From Phytobacter ursingii (GTDB taxonomy: Bacteria > Pseudomonadota > Gammaproteobacteria > Enterobacterales > Enterobacteriaceae), in NCBI GenBank assembly GCA_901456055.1, contig CABDWT010000016.1:620001-684000 (forward strand): a stretch of 64,000 bases of DNA. Reading direction: 5' to 3'. Positions 25,624-34,537 of the stretch are shown here, in pieces (the stretch's first letter is position 1; each line of letters starts with the position of its first letter). The position numbers and the translations under genes are program-made. The notes under the pieces were generated by a model, which made no database searches, was not told where the DNA came from, and saw nothing but the letters and a program-made list of their open reading frames with translations.

Positions 25624-26128
25624 ACAGTAGATACTGTGAACGTTGAGGGAGAGGGCCAGGGTGAGGGGGGAAATGCGGCTCTGGTGGTCATTCCGTTCAC
25701 CTTATGTTCCTTGCTTTTCTGTCGCGACAGAACCCGTGAACGTGCCAGGGTGGCTCACCGCCACCACCCTGGCGACCCGGGCTCCCGGCCAGGAAAATCG
25801 CCGCTGGCGCGGTCCATGAGGCTTATGTCGTCTGACTTTCGGGTCGGGGACCAGCCTGCGTCCTTGCAGGCTATCCCCTCCGCCCGCGTCCCTGCGGGCG
25901 GCCCCGGTCAGCCGCCAACGCCTCATCGATTTTCAGCCGGACCCTGTCATCGCTGTCACTGTTTTATTCTTATTAAGCGGCGTTATCGCTGTAAAACGTA
26001 AGATTACTGGAGATTCCTCAGCCCCCGGGGGAGAGGGAGAAAACCGGTCGTAGATCCGGATGAAGCGCCGGTAGGATACCCGGCGCGGTACATAAGTGCG
26101 GTGGCAAAGGGGTATTAAATGCTGCGGA
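25624..26128. repeat. Hairpin-rich intergenic block, probably a dispersed repeat
   Basis: About 500 bp of GC-rich DNA with several strong inverted repeats and no supported gene: GCCAGGGTGG/CCACCCTGGC (25744-25773), GCCTGC-GTCCTT-GCAGGC (25854-25871) and CCGCCCGC-GTCCCT-GCGGGCGG (25880-25901). The last two are adjacent and share a GTCCYT loop. The left end (GGGAGAGGGCCAGGGTGAGGG) resembles enterobacterial intergenic repeats. I suspect a multi-copy element but cannot confirm copy number from one window. Confidence 0.5.
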
Positions 26129-26668
26129 TTACCACATTAAATCGTCAGGTATTTTGAAATCGGCGTACGGATCGTCTTCGTCCTGCACTTCTTCGCTCAA
26201 CGCGCTGTTTAACACAATGTAACTCTCATCGCGCTGGGCAATTTTATCGGCGACGACGGCAGGGATGATCGCGTATTCGCTGTCGCCATTGCTGTTGGTT
26301 ACCAGACGTGCAATGGCGAGACGGCCATTGATCAGTTGTGTCTGCGTTACCTTATCTACCACCACCTTTTTGATGAGGTTATTGTCGGTGAAGTTGAAAT
26401 CAATATTGCCTTTGGCGATGACGATTCGGTTCATCTCAATAAGCTGCTTCACCTGCGCCTTATACTCTTTCGATAACGCCGCCTGCTTTTGTTGCTCGCT
26501 CAGCTGCTTATCGCGCTCAAGTTGCGCCTTTTTGTTCTCTTCTACCGCCTCTCTTGCCTCACGAGCCTGAACGCGTGATTTCTTGGCCGTTCTCTGGACT
26601 TTGGCCATCTTTTTGCTGGTTACTAAACCTGCTTTCAGCATCTGCTCTTGTAAGGTGAGTTTTGTCAT
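26129..26668 (-). CDS. yaiL: YaiL, DUF2058 protein
   Basis: A 179-residue cytoplasmic protein, the same length as E. coli YaiL and close to it throughout: MTKLTLQEQMLKAGLVTSKK at the start, a long charged coiled-coil (about residues 30-75, EENKKAQLERDKQLSEQQKQ), NFTDNNLIKKVVVDK, and the C-terminus DEDDPYADFKIPDDLMW. It is thought to be nucleic-acid or nucleoprotein associated, but its role is not established. Single gene. Confidence 0.92.
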   Translation of the reverse strand: MTKLTLQEQMLKAGLVTSKKMAKVQRTAKKSRVQAREAREAVEENKKAQLERDKQLSEQQKQAALSKEYKAQVKQLIEMNRIVIAKGNIDFNFTDNNLIKKVVVDKVTQTQLINGRLAIARLVTNSNGDSEYAIIPAVVADKIAQRDESYIVLNSALSEEVQDEDDPYADFKIPDDLMW

Positions 26669-26998
26669 CGTCGTTTCTAACCTGGTAAAGAATTTGCGTG
26701 ATTATAACGGTAATTATTGCGGATGTAACAGGTGTGGCCGTGACCGTGACGTTACGCGTCCTAAACCTGACGCTGGTATAAAGAAGGACGTAGCGGAATC
26801 AATTGTTACATTTATGTATCATGCTTCTGACTTGAAAACTCGTTACTCTCTCTTCTTGCGGATATGACGTGACACACCTGGTTTACAACCTACTGATTTT
26901 AAAGTGGAATATGGGAAGTGCGGCGTATAAATGGCGGCGCATATACTCGTTTTGTGAATGCGAAACCCTCGCGGGATTGCCACTTATGAAGAGGTTTC
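26669..26998. other. yaiL/MFS divergent intergenic region
   Basis: 330 bp without a supported gene; it should hold promoters for yaiL (minus) and the MFS gene (plus). GAAACC at 26962-26967 can pair with GGTTTC at 26993-26998, immediately before the MFS start and covering part of its GAGG ribosome site, so a start-masking hairpin is possible. No operator was recognised. Confidence 0.4.
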
Positions 26999-28210
26999 AT
27001 GTCTTTACGATCGCTACAGGCGCTGTGTTTAGTGAATTTTTTTATGGCGGATGTCAGGGACGGTCTCGGCCCTTTTTTAGGGATCTTCCTCACTGAACAT
27101 CACTGGCAAACCGACAGTATTGGCTGGATGATGACGCTCGGAGGTGTAGCGGGGCTTCTTGCCACGATGCCCTCCGGGCTGGTTGCTGATGCGTCACGAC
27201 ATAAGCGGGCAATACTCGTTACCTGCGGTCTGCTCATCACTGCCGCGACGCTGCTGCTCTGGGTATTCCCGACGCTGTATATCGTCGGCTTTTCTCAGCT
27301 TGTCACGGGAGTGTCTGCGGCTTTCATTGCCCCTGTGCTAACCGGGATCACACTTGGGTTAACGGGCTCATCCGGCTTCAACCATCAAATGGGCAGAAAC
27401 GAGGCGTTTAACCACGGCGGAAATATGAGCGCCGCGATACTGGCGGGTGTACTGGTCTTCTACCTGGGCACAGATGCCGTGTTCATTTTGATGACCGGTA
27501 TGGCGATTTGCGCCACGATGGCGGTGTTTGCTATTCGCAATGATGACATCGATAACCGCGTCGCCCGAGGATTAAGTGGCAGCGCGGATCCTGCGGCGCT
27601 TCCCAAACTGTCTGTTATTCTCGCACACCCTGCGGTGATTACCATCGGGGTAACGCTGCTGCTTTTTCATCTGGCAAACGCCGCGCTGCTGCCGATGCTC
27701 AGCATGCGTGTGGCATCGGCGCCGGGAGGGGAAATAAGCGCGGGCGTGTATGCAGCGGCGACGGTTGTCATTTCGCAACTGATGATGATCCCCGTGGCCT
27801 TATTCGCCGCGGCCAGAGCGGAAAAATATGGCTATCCGCTATTGATTGCGGCGGCCTTAATTGTCCTGCCGCTGCGCGCGGCGCTGGCCTGCACCTCAGC
27901 CGACCCACTTTTTATGATACCGGTGCAGATTATGGATGGCGTGGCGGCAGGTCTTCTGGGCGTGGCGGTTCCGGGTTATATCGTCAAGTTGCTGGAAGGC
28001 AGCGGGCATACCAATGCCGGGCAAAGCTTTGTCATGCTGTTACAGGGGGCGGGCGCGGCATTCAGTCCGGGCCTGGCGGGCAGTATTGCGGCAAAATATT
28101 CCTACAGCGTGGCTTTTGCCGTACTGGGGGCAATTGCGTTACTGGCGCTGCTTATCTGGACCCTGCGCCGCTTTTTTTATGGAACCCACGAGGAGCGGCG
28201 ATCTTATTGA
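26999..28210 (+). CDS. MFS transporter
   Basis: A 403-residue major facilitator with about 12 membrane helices. The loop 2-3 motif is degenerate (GLVADASRHKR, the G-x-x-x-D-R-x-x-R/K type) and helix 5 carries NHGGNMSAAILAGVLVFYLG. The gene begins ATG-TCT after GAGG. A GNAT acetyltransferase follows 40 bp downstream on the same strand and is probably co-transcribed. The substrate is unknown; drug or metabolite export is the usual guess. Confidence 0.86.
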   Translation: MSLRSLQALCLVNFFMADVRDGLGPFLGIFLTEHHWQTDSIGWMMTLGGVAGLLATMPSGLVADASRHKRAILVTCGLLITAATLLLWVFPTLYIVGFSQLVTGVSAAFIAPVLTGITLGLTGSSGFNHQMGRNEAFNHGGNMSAAILAGVLVFYLGTDAVFILMTGMAICATMAVFAIRNDDIDNRVARGLSGSADPAALPKLSVILAHPAVITIGVTLLLFHLANAALLPMLSMRVASAPGGEISAGVYAAATVVISQLMMIPVALFAAARAEKYGYPLLIAAALIVLPLRAALACTSADPLFMIPVQIMDGVAAGLLGVAVPGYIVKLLEGSGHTNAGQSFVMLLQGAGAAFSPGLAGSIAAKYSYSVAFAVLGAIALLALLIWTLRRFFYGTHEERRSY

Positions 28211-28250
28211 GGCGGCGCGAAAGGGGAAAAACAATGAACAGGGGAGTGAG

Positions 28251-28802
28251 ATGATTTTAACGACCATGCCAGGGCTTATTATCCGGCGCTTTCACCGCAA
28301 AGACGCCGCGGCTTTTTATGCTTATATGGCTTCGCCGCGTGTGCCCTGTTTTTATGATGAGAAAGTCAGCACCCTGGCAGAAGCCGAAAAAGACGTGGCT
28401 AAACGCGCCAGCGATGAGACCCAGTTCGCCGTCTGCCTTAAAGAGAGTGATGCGCTTGTTGGTCATCTTTTTGCCGATAACCCCGGGGAACCCGATCCGC
28501 ATACCTGGAGCATAGGCTGGCACTTTAATCCGCAATATGAAGGGCGGGGATTTGCCACCGCCTCTGTCAGCGCGCTATTCACTTATCTGTTTACGCAAAA
28601 CGAAGCACGGCGCCTGTATGCCTATGTGGAAGACTATAATCTGCCGTCGCAAAAACTCTGTGCTCGCCTGCATATGCGACAGGAAGGTTGTTTTAAGGAG
28701 TTTGTCTCGTTTACAGACGAAAAGGGCGAAGAGCGGTACGACTCTACGTATGTCTACGCACTGCTTAAAAAGGAGTGGCAAGCGACGGACGGCGTTCGGT
28801 GA
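28251..28802 (+). CDS. GNAT-family N-acetyltransferase
   Basis: A 183-residue RimJ/RimL-like acetyltransferase: LIIRRFHRKDAAAFYAYMAS at the N-terminus, the acetyl-CoA loop YEGRGFATASVSALF, and NLPSQKLCARLHMRQEGCF, where the family usually has N-x-x-S-x-x-x-x-x-x-x-x-F. ATG 28251 follows GGGGAG by four bases; the same frame is open upstream inside the MFS gene, but that part is not coding. Target unknown. Confidence 0.85.
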   Translation: MILTTMPGLIIRRFHRKDAAAFYAYMASPRVPCFYDEKVSTLAEAEKDVAKRASDETQFAVCLKESDALVGHLFADNPGEPDPHTWSIGWHFNPQYEGRGFATASVSALFTYLFTQNEARRLYAYVEDYNLPSQKLCARLHMRQEGCFKEFVSFTDEKGEERYDSTYVYALLKKEWQATDGVR

Positions 28803-28856
28803 CGGGACGAGAGATTAACTCACCAGTCAGGTTTTATTCGCGAGAAAGAGAATATG

Positions 28857-28898
28857 AAGACAATCCGGTAACCGCGATATGTATTACCGGATTGTCTT
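28857..28898. terminator. Bidirectional hairpin between GNAT and the chemoreceptor
   Basis: AAGACAATCCGGTAA pairs perfectly with TTACCGGATTGTCTT (15 bp) around a 12-base loop, between convergent genes; TCATTA follows on the plus strand. A strong stem-loop suited to terminate both transcripts. Confidence 0.7.
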
Positions 28899-28933
28899 TC
28901 ATTAGTGATTAATAACCGATGTTAGATGGGCAT

Positions 28934-30496
28934 TCAGGCCATTTTAAATACGCTGACCAGGTCTTTTAGCACTCTGGCCTGCTCGTTAAGCATTTCTGAT
29001 GCCGCCACGGACTCTTCAACCAATGCCGCATTTTGCTGTGTCGTGGTATCAATTTGACCGATCGCAATATTAATCTGATGCACCCCTTCGCTCTGTTCCA
29101 GACTGGCCTGTTCGATCTCTTTAAGAATACTCGAGACGCTGTCAACGTTTTGCACAAGGCCATCCATTTTCCCGCTCACCTGGCGCACCATATCCAGACC
29201 CCGGGAACTTTGCTGCATGGAATTTTCAATCAGAGAACGGATATCCTTTGACGAGTTCGCTGTTTTTTGCGCGAGAACGCGAACTTCCTGAGCAACGACG
29301 GCAAATCCTTTTCCGTGTTCACCTGCGCGGGCCGCTTCCACCGCCGCGTTGAGGGCCAGTATATTGGTCTGGAATGCAATAGAGTCAATCAGACTAATAA
29401 TGTCAGACATTTTATCTGCGGAGTTGGTGATATTGTGGATTTCATGCGTCAGAGACGACATTAACTTTTCATTATCTTTGGCCGTTATGCTGGCATTTTC
29501 TGAGAGCAGGGAAGCATTGGCTGTATTACTCCCGGTATTTTTCACCGTGACGGAAATCTGCTCCATCGACGCGGCGGTTTGTTCAACCGAACTGGCTTGC
29601 TCCTCTGTTCGCGCTGACAAATCCCTGGTGCCAGCCATGATTTGCGAGGCACCTGTCGCGATATTTTCCGCCCCGCTGCGAATTTCAGTCACGATTTTTC
29701 GTAATTCTTGCTGCATATGGGCAATGGCCCCGGTCAGAATCCCTGTTTCATCTTTAGAAGTAATAACGATGTCAGTACCGAGATCGCCTTTGGCAATACG
29801 GGTGGCGGCACTGACGGCATGATTGATAGGACGGACAATGGCACGTGAAATCAGAAGTGCCATGAAGATACCGAGCGCTAAACAGATTATAGATACAACG
29901 ATCATTGTCGCTTTACTTAATGCGTAATCACCGAGGAAATCCGCATAGGATTTCTGCATTTCATTACGCTGCAGATCGATAAATTCGGTTATTTTCTCCA
30001 GGTATTGACCTTCGTAAGCGCGGGTGTGAGTGGTGTACTCATTGACGGCGGCCTCAGGATCGGTTTTAAGGTTTTTTATCACTAAAGCGCGTGACTGAAT
30101 GTAAGCTGTGCGCATTTCAGATATTTTGTTTAATAATAATTGTGAAGGTTCATCGTCTGCTTTTTCCCTCAGTTGTTCATATAACGCCGTTACTTCTTTA
30201 CTTTTAGCATTCAATGCCTGCAAAATCTGATCTTTTCTCGCTGGTTCTTTTTCGATAATTGCGTTAAGTAATAACGTTGTCGCATTATTGACCTCTCTTA
30301 TAACATTATTGCCAAGGGCCGTGGTCGGATAATCCTCTGTCACGATTTTCGATATTTTATCTTTGGCTTCATTAAGCCTGAAAAGAGAGTTTGCTGAAAT
30401 AAATATCATCAAAAGCAATATGATGCCGAATGCCAATAATATTTTGTTTTTGATACTTAAACCTTGTGTTTGACTGTTGGTCTTAACTTTTCTCAT
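28934..30496 (-). CDS. Methyl-accepting chemotaxis protein
   Basis: A 520-residue chemoreceptor: TM1 (about residues 18-38), a periplasmic helical-bundle sensor domain, TM2 (about 195-216), HAMP (ISRAIVRPINHAVSAATRIA), and a cytoplasmic signalling domain with the conserved hairpin tip VVAQEVRVLAQKTANSSKDI preceded by SIAFQTNILALNAAVEAARA. It ends VFKMA, without the C-terminal NWETF-type pentapeptide used to tether CheR/CheB, so it would be a low-abundance-type receptor. ATG 30496 is preceded by AAGGAAAG. The ligand is unknown. Confidence 0.92.
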   Translation of the reverse strand: MRKVKTNSQTQGLSIKNKILLAFGIILLLMIFISANSLFRLNEAKDKISKIVTEDYPTTALGNNVIREVNNATTLLLNAIIEKEPARKDQILQALNAKSKEVTALYEQLREKADDEPSQLLLNKISEMRTAYIQSRALVIKNLKTDPEAAVNEYTTHTRAYEGQYLEKITEFIDLQRNEMQKSYADFLGDYALSKATMIVVSIICLALGIFMALLISRAIVRPINHAVSAATRIAKGDLGTDIVITSKDETGILTGAIAHMQQELRKIVTEIRSGAENIATGASQIMAGTRDLSARTEEQASSVEQTAASMEQISVTVKNTGSNTANASLLSENASITAKDNEKLMSSLTHEIHNITNSADKMSDIISLIDSIAFQTNILALNAAVEAARAGEHGKGFAVVAQEVRVLAQKTANSSKDIRSLIENSMQQSSRGLDMVRQVSGKMDGLVQNVDSVSSILKEIEQASLEQSEGVHQINIAIGQIDTTTQQNAALVEESVAASEMLNEQARVLKDLVSVFKMA

Positions 30497-30979
30497 TTTT
30501 CTTTCCTTGTTAAATTTGAAGTTATGCCGATCTGCTCCTGCAGAGGGCATTTAATACACATCGGCATGATGCTGATAATACTTAGCCATTGATCGTTAAA
30601 AACTAAAAAAATTAAACTATTGATAGTTTATGGCTATTGAAAATAATTCGATTGATCGATGGAATGTTGCATAATTTTAATGCAACAAATTTATTGAACG
30701 ATTTGTGCTATTATTCGTAATGCGTATTGAAAAGAACAAGGTTGGCTTTTAACCGTCGAATTGCTAAGGGAATTTAAAAAAGGCAGCCAGGGTAAGGTGA
30801 TGGAGTCTGACGAAAAACGTAAAAATATGGTCCGCAGGACATAAGCAAATCTTGATGATGACAGTCGATCCGATAGCGCATTGCGCCTGTGTTTCGTGCT
30901 TTACCCTCACTTTTCTAAAATTACCTTATAAAACGCTTTTATCAGGCGAAGCGGACAAAGCCGCCATTATCCGTCATAC
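30497..30979. other. Intergenic region holding the chemoreceptor promoter
   Basis: 480 bp of AT-rich DNA between the chemoreceptor and the EAL gene, both on the minus strand. Apart from the sigma-28-like promoter near 30558-30584 I see no gene or strong repeat; 30600-30720 is unusually rich in A and T. Confidence 0.45.
30558..30584 (-). promoter_or_regulatory. Sigma-28 (FliA)-like promoter of the chemoreceptor
   Basis: On the minus strand TAAGTATT (30584-30577) and GCCGATGT (30565-30558) are separated by exactly 11 bases, matching the FliA pattern TAAAGTTT-N11-GCCGATAA at 5 of 8 and 6 of 8 positions. It lies about 60 bp before the chemoreceptor start, as expected for a class 3 flagellar-regulon gene. 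Confidence 0.55.
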
Positions 30980-32404
30980 TTATTCATTGTTATCAGCCAG
31001 AAGCCCAGGCAAATAATCACCAGCGACATCCCGTCCATATCTGGCGTCCTGGGTATTATTTTGCGCGCAAAATAATAAGAACTCATCTAAGGGCATCGGC
31101 TTCGCATAAAGATAGCCTTGTTGCAGATCGCACCCCATTTTAAATACGGTGTCGGCCATAGTTTGTGTCTCAATACCTTCAACAACAATGTTCATATCTA
31201 CATCGTTTGCAATTTCAATGATTTTCTCTAAGATCACTCTATTTTTTAAACTATAATCTATGCCTTTTAATAAATTCTTATCGATTTTTACTTCACCGAA
31301 TGGCATTTCATTTAAGATATTTAATGAAGAGTAACCAGAGCCTAAGTCGTCAAGCGACCATAACGCTCCTTTCCCGGTGAGCTCATTCATGACGTTTAAG
31401 ATATACTTCTTATCATAAATAAAAGCACCTTCTGTTATTTCAAGTTTAATATTTTTGAGGCTAAGGTTGTTTTTATTGAGAATGCTGTCAATGATATCGG
31501 GAAATTCAGTATCCATTAACTGTATTGGGCTGATGTTTACAGAAACCGTAATGTCTTTTATTCTGTTTTTGAGCGCCAGCATATCATCACCCACACGTTC
31601 CAAAACCCAGTAGCCGATAGGTAATATTAATCCGGACGCCTCGGCTATCGGAATAAAATAATCGGGCGCTATAAAACCTCTGACGGGATGTTTCCAGCGC
31701 AGTAATGCTTCTGCTGAAACGACCTTCCCCTGACGATCGATTTGCGGCTGATAATAAACAGAGAGTTGTTTCGTTTTTATAGCTTTCGATAGCGCGTAGG
31801 TAAGATACTTCTCGTTAGTATAATCGCCACGGAAGATGATCAAGATACCAAATATAAGTGCAACAGCAGTAACGTAGTTTATGAAAACACCTTTAGTCAT
31901 GATGTATTCTGGCGGGTGAAGAAGCTCACTGGTAAAAGAGAGATCAGACACTGAGTAGATTAAATAGAAAACAAAGGCAAGAAAAGGCATTACTGTTTTT
32001 ACATAGAATCGTTCATGTCTGAGAAATAAAGCCCCACCAACAGCGTATACCAGCAGGTAAGAGTGAGAAGAACGGGGTATGGCAGCAAGAGGGTAATCCG
32101 TTAAAGGGATCACAGTGCAAACAATCAATATCAGGTGGGAGAAAATAAGCGTGTTTTGCTTTGTGATCCCATTAAATGCCATCTTCATGGCATAACACCC
32201 GACAAGAATGACAGATAAACATAATGCGGCGATATAAGGCTTGTCAGCAAATAGATATGCTGTACTCCAGGCAGTACCTCCTGTCAAACAGATAATCCCG
32301 GTCAGGAAAAGTAAAAAATACTGCCGTCTTGTATGATTACAACGTGGTAGTCTCTGAATGTAAGATTCACAAAAACAAACGAATGAGTTTAATAAAGAAT
32401 GCAT
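30980..32404 (-). CDS. Membrane-bound EAL-domain cyclic-di-GMP phosphodiesterase
   Basis: A 474-residue protein with an N-terminal membrane region (about seven hydrophobic segments over residues 28-205, MASE-like) and a C-terminal EAL domain. The catalytic set looks complete: EALLRWKHP, VNISPIQL, LEITEGAF, LDDLGSGYSSL (the DDFGTGYSS loop), KIDKNLL, VVEGIET and LQQGYLYAKPM, so c-di-GMP hydrolysis is likely. No GGDEF domain. ATG 32404 follows AGGGGA. Its proximity to a chemoreceptor suggests a motility/sessility link. Confidence 0.9.
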   Translation of the reverse strand: MHSLLNSFVCFCESYIQRLPRCNHTRRQYFLLFLTGIICLTGGTAWSTAYLFADKPYIAALCLSVILVGCYAMKMAFNGITKQNTLIFSHLILIVCTVIPLTDYPLAAIPRSSHSYLLVYAVGGALFLRHERFYVKTVMPFLAFVFYLIYSVSDLSFTSELLHPPEYIMTKGVFINYVTAVALIFGILIIFRGDYTNEKYLTYALSKAIKTKQLSVYYQPQIDRQGKVVSAEALLRWKHPVRGFIAPDYFIPIAEASGLILPIGYWVLERVGDDMLALKNRIKDITVSVNISPIQLMDTEFPDIIDSILNKNNLSLKNIKLEITEGAFIYDKKYILNVMNELTGKGALWSLDDLGSGYSSLNILNEMPFGEVKIDKNLLKGIDYSLKNRVILEKIIEIANDVDMNIVVEGIETQTMADTVFKMGCDLQQGYLYAKPMPLDEFLLFCAQNNTQDARYGRDVAGDYLPGLLADNNE

Positions 32405-32635
32405 GCGATCCCCTGAATTATTTTACTATTGAAAATAGTCATTTTCAGCATAGATCCTGAGAGGTACGGATTAATGTTTTCTCTTCTTGTCTTTCATTTC
32501 GCATTCCTTTTTAAAAGAGGCAACAATTCACTCTACTATACCTGATATTTTCCATACTGATGAATCTGACCGGTGTAGCTGAGCGCTAAATTGTGGTACT
32601 CGTTGTTAACTACACCATTGAATGCAGAGTTGAGA

Positions 32636-33529
32636 ATGAAAAGACGTTATGTGATAGCAGATGTTTTTACGGATACCCCGTTTGTTGGCAACCCTGTCGC
32701 TGTCGTGTTAGATGCAGAAGGGATGAGCACCGGGCAAATGCAACAGGTTGCCGCTGAATTTGGTTACAGCGAAACGACATTCGTACTGCCGCCGGAAGAC
32801 AGGGCAAACACGGCGCATGTGCGCATTTTTACCCCCACGCGGGAAATTCCTTTCGCCGGGCATCCTAATGTCGGTACCGCCTTTGTGCTGGCGAGTTATG
32901 CAACGGCGAAGGACGAGACGCTGCCTGAGACATTGCTGTTTGAAGAAGCGGCAGGTCTGGTGCCTGTTCGGCTGCTCAAAAACAACGGCACCATTAGCGG
33001 GGCCGAACTGCGGGTGCCGGAGCTGTTGTCCTGCCGTTCCGAAGTGAGCGCGGGACAGGTTGCCGCCTGTTTGTCGCTGGAAGCGGAGTGTATCCGTACG
33101 GCTGTGCATCAGCCGCTGGTGGCCTCGGTGGGGCTGCCTTTTTTAATTGTTGAACTGGCCTCCCGCGATGCGCTACACCGCTGTGTGCCGAATCTACAAG
33201 GGTTTCGGGCCATTCTCCCGCTGGATGGTGCGGTGTCCATTTATGCCTATACCCTGGACACAACGCGGGAAGAGCATTGCGATTTGCAGGCAAGGATGTT
33301 CACGCCGCGGATGACCGAAGACCCGGCGACAGGCAGCGCGACGGCTGCGTTGACGGCGCTACTGGCTTCTCTGCACGATAAAACGACGCTCTCTTTGCGC
33401 GTAAGTCAGGGGGGGGATATGGGGCGGCCCAGCCTGCTATTGGCAGAGTATGACGCCTCGCAGGGTAAACCGGTTGTGCGGGTGGGGGGCAACAGTGTGA
33501 TCACGATGGAAGGGACATTTAACCTGTGA
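32636..33529 (+). CDS. PhzF-family epimerase/isomerase
   Basis: A 297-residue protein with the two-domain PhzF fold: [20 protein letters not shown] (the FTxxPFxGNP motif), [12 protein letters not shown] with the conserved active-site Glu, [13 protein letters not shown], and the second-domain repeat [17 protein letters not shown]. Members isomerise or epimerise small metabolites; the substrate is unknown. ATG 32636 is chosen because the family motif begins here; a non-ATG frame upstream to 32591 adds nothing recognisable. Confidence 0.88.
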   Translation: MKRRYVIADVFTDTPFVGNPVAVVLDAEGMSTGQMQQVAAEFGYSETTFVLPPEDRANTAHVRIFTPTREIPFAGHPNVGTAFVLASYATAKDETLPETLLFEEAAGLVPVRLLKNNGTISGAELRVPELLSCRSEVSAGQVAACLSLEAECIRTAVHQPLVASVGLPFLIVELASRDALHRCVPNLQGFRAILPLDGAVSIYAYTLDTTREEHCDLQARMFTPRMTEDPATGSATAALTALLASLHDKTTLSLRVSQGGDMGRPSLLLAEYDASQGKPVVRVGGNSVITMEGTFNL

Positions 33530-33536
33530 AGCCATG

Positions 33537-33553
33537 TCAGCCTGTTGGGCTGA
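33537..33553. terminator. Small hairpin between PhzF gene and ymjA
   Basis: TCAGCC-TGTTG-GGCTGA follows the PhzF-type stop by 7 bp, between convergent genes. It is short, and no T-run follows. Confidence 0.4.
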
Positions 33554-33623
33554 TATCATTGCGCCAGCGGGAAGGGGACGGACAGCACAGGCTGCCGCCT
33601 TCCCAATACAGACTGATACGCCG

Positions 33624-33869
33624 TTACTCATTACCCCATTGGTTGAGGAAGTTTGCGACGTCATCAATACGCTTTTCATTGATGCCTGCTTCGCGGGCCA
33701 TCTCTTGCTGCGCTTCTTCGCTGATCTCTTCATTAGCCATTAAACGGGTGATGAGCAACTGAAAATAGTGTGCCAGGGGATCGCGTTCTGACTCGCTCAC
33801 CGGCTTCTCGCTTTCCGTCGAATACTCATCCACGATGTCATAAAATTTTAGCGGTATTTCGTTGTTCAT
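33624..33869 (-). CDS. ymjA: YmjA, DUF2543 protein
   Basis: An 81-residue acidic protein matching E. coli YmjA in length and sequence: [20 protein letters not shown], then [20 protein letters not shown] and FLNQWGNE at the C-terminus. Function unknown; no membrane or signal segments. Single gene, convergent with the PhzF gene. Confidence 0.92.
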   Translation of the reverse strand: MNNEIPLKFYDIVDEYSTESEKPVSESERDPLAHYFQLLITRLMANEEISEEAQQEMAREAGINEKRIDDVANFLNQWGNE

Positions 33870-34054
33870 AAGTCGTTCCCTAAGTCCTGAGCCAATTGAT
33901 GCTGCCGATGTGGCTTAGATAATAGCAGTCTTATTTTACTACCCGAGCGAAAATTGCCGGATGAAGACGGCAATATCCAGATGGGGCAGTAAGTCGTGCC
34001 GATATGCGCTATATCCATCGTGCGCGATGTCGGCACAGGGGCTGTCTGATGATG

Positions 34055-34537
34055 TCAGACTTTGAGCATTTTTACTGTGGCTTCGACATCTATTTCATCT
34101 TCCGAGAAGATTAACGTCGTGCCCTGGAAGGTGGTGATCGCCAGTTTTTTTACCGCGCGCATTTCGCCAGGTTTCGCGGCGGATTTCGGCTTGATATTGT
34201 TCATCAACAGACCCACCGACAGGACAGCATTTTCTTTATCGATGCCGGTTTCAACAGGCATTTCTTCGCTGAACACCACAAAAGACTTGATCGAGGCGAG
34301 TTTAAGGCGCTCGCCTGCGATATAGATGTATTTGCTTTCCGGGATGACTTTGACCGCATATGCCGACAATCCTTTATTGTTGGTGGTCGGTTCGAAGGTC
34401 ACCGCTGCATCTTTCTTGATCAGATCAGGGTTGGCGACCTTAATCACATGAAAGTACCGGTTTTCGCCGTTTTCATCTTTGATAAATCCAAAACCTTTAT
34501 CTTTAAACCACGTTGTGATCGTTCCGTTCATCGCCAT
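34055..34537 (-). CDS. Cold-shock-domain protein with a C-terminal extension
   Basis: A 160-residue protein. Residues 1-70 form a cold-shock domain (GTITTWFKDKGFGFIKDENG with the RNP1-like KGFGFI, then RYFHVIKV, an RNP2 variant), so it should bind single-stranded nucleic acid. The remaining 90 residues are an extra beta-rich domain without known function (ERLKLASIKSFVVFSEE, TTFQGTTLIFSEDEID). An ATG two codons in (34531) is an alternative start. Single gene. Confidence 0.85.
   Translation of the reverse strand: MAMNGTITTWFKDKGFGFIKDENGENRYFHVIKVANPDLIKKDAAVTFEPTTNNKGLSAYAVKVIPESKYIYIAGERLKLASIKSFVVFSEEMPVETGIDKENAVLSVGLLMNNIKPKSAAKPGEMRAVKKLAITTFQGTTLIFSEDEIDVEATVKMLKV

Noticed and set aside
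25702-25926. 75-codon Arg/Gly-rich frame in the hairpin block
   Set aside because: Its composition follows from the palindromes; no ribosome site and no motif.
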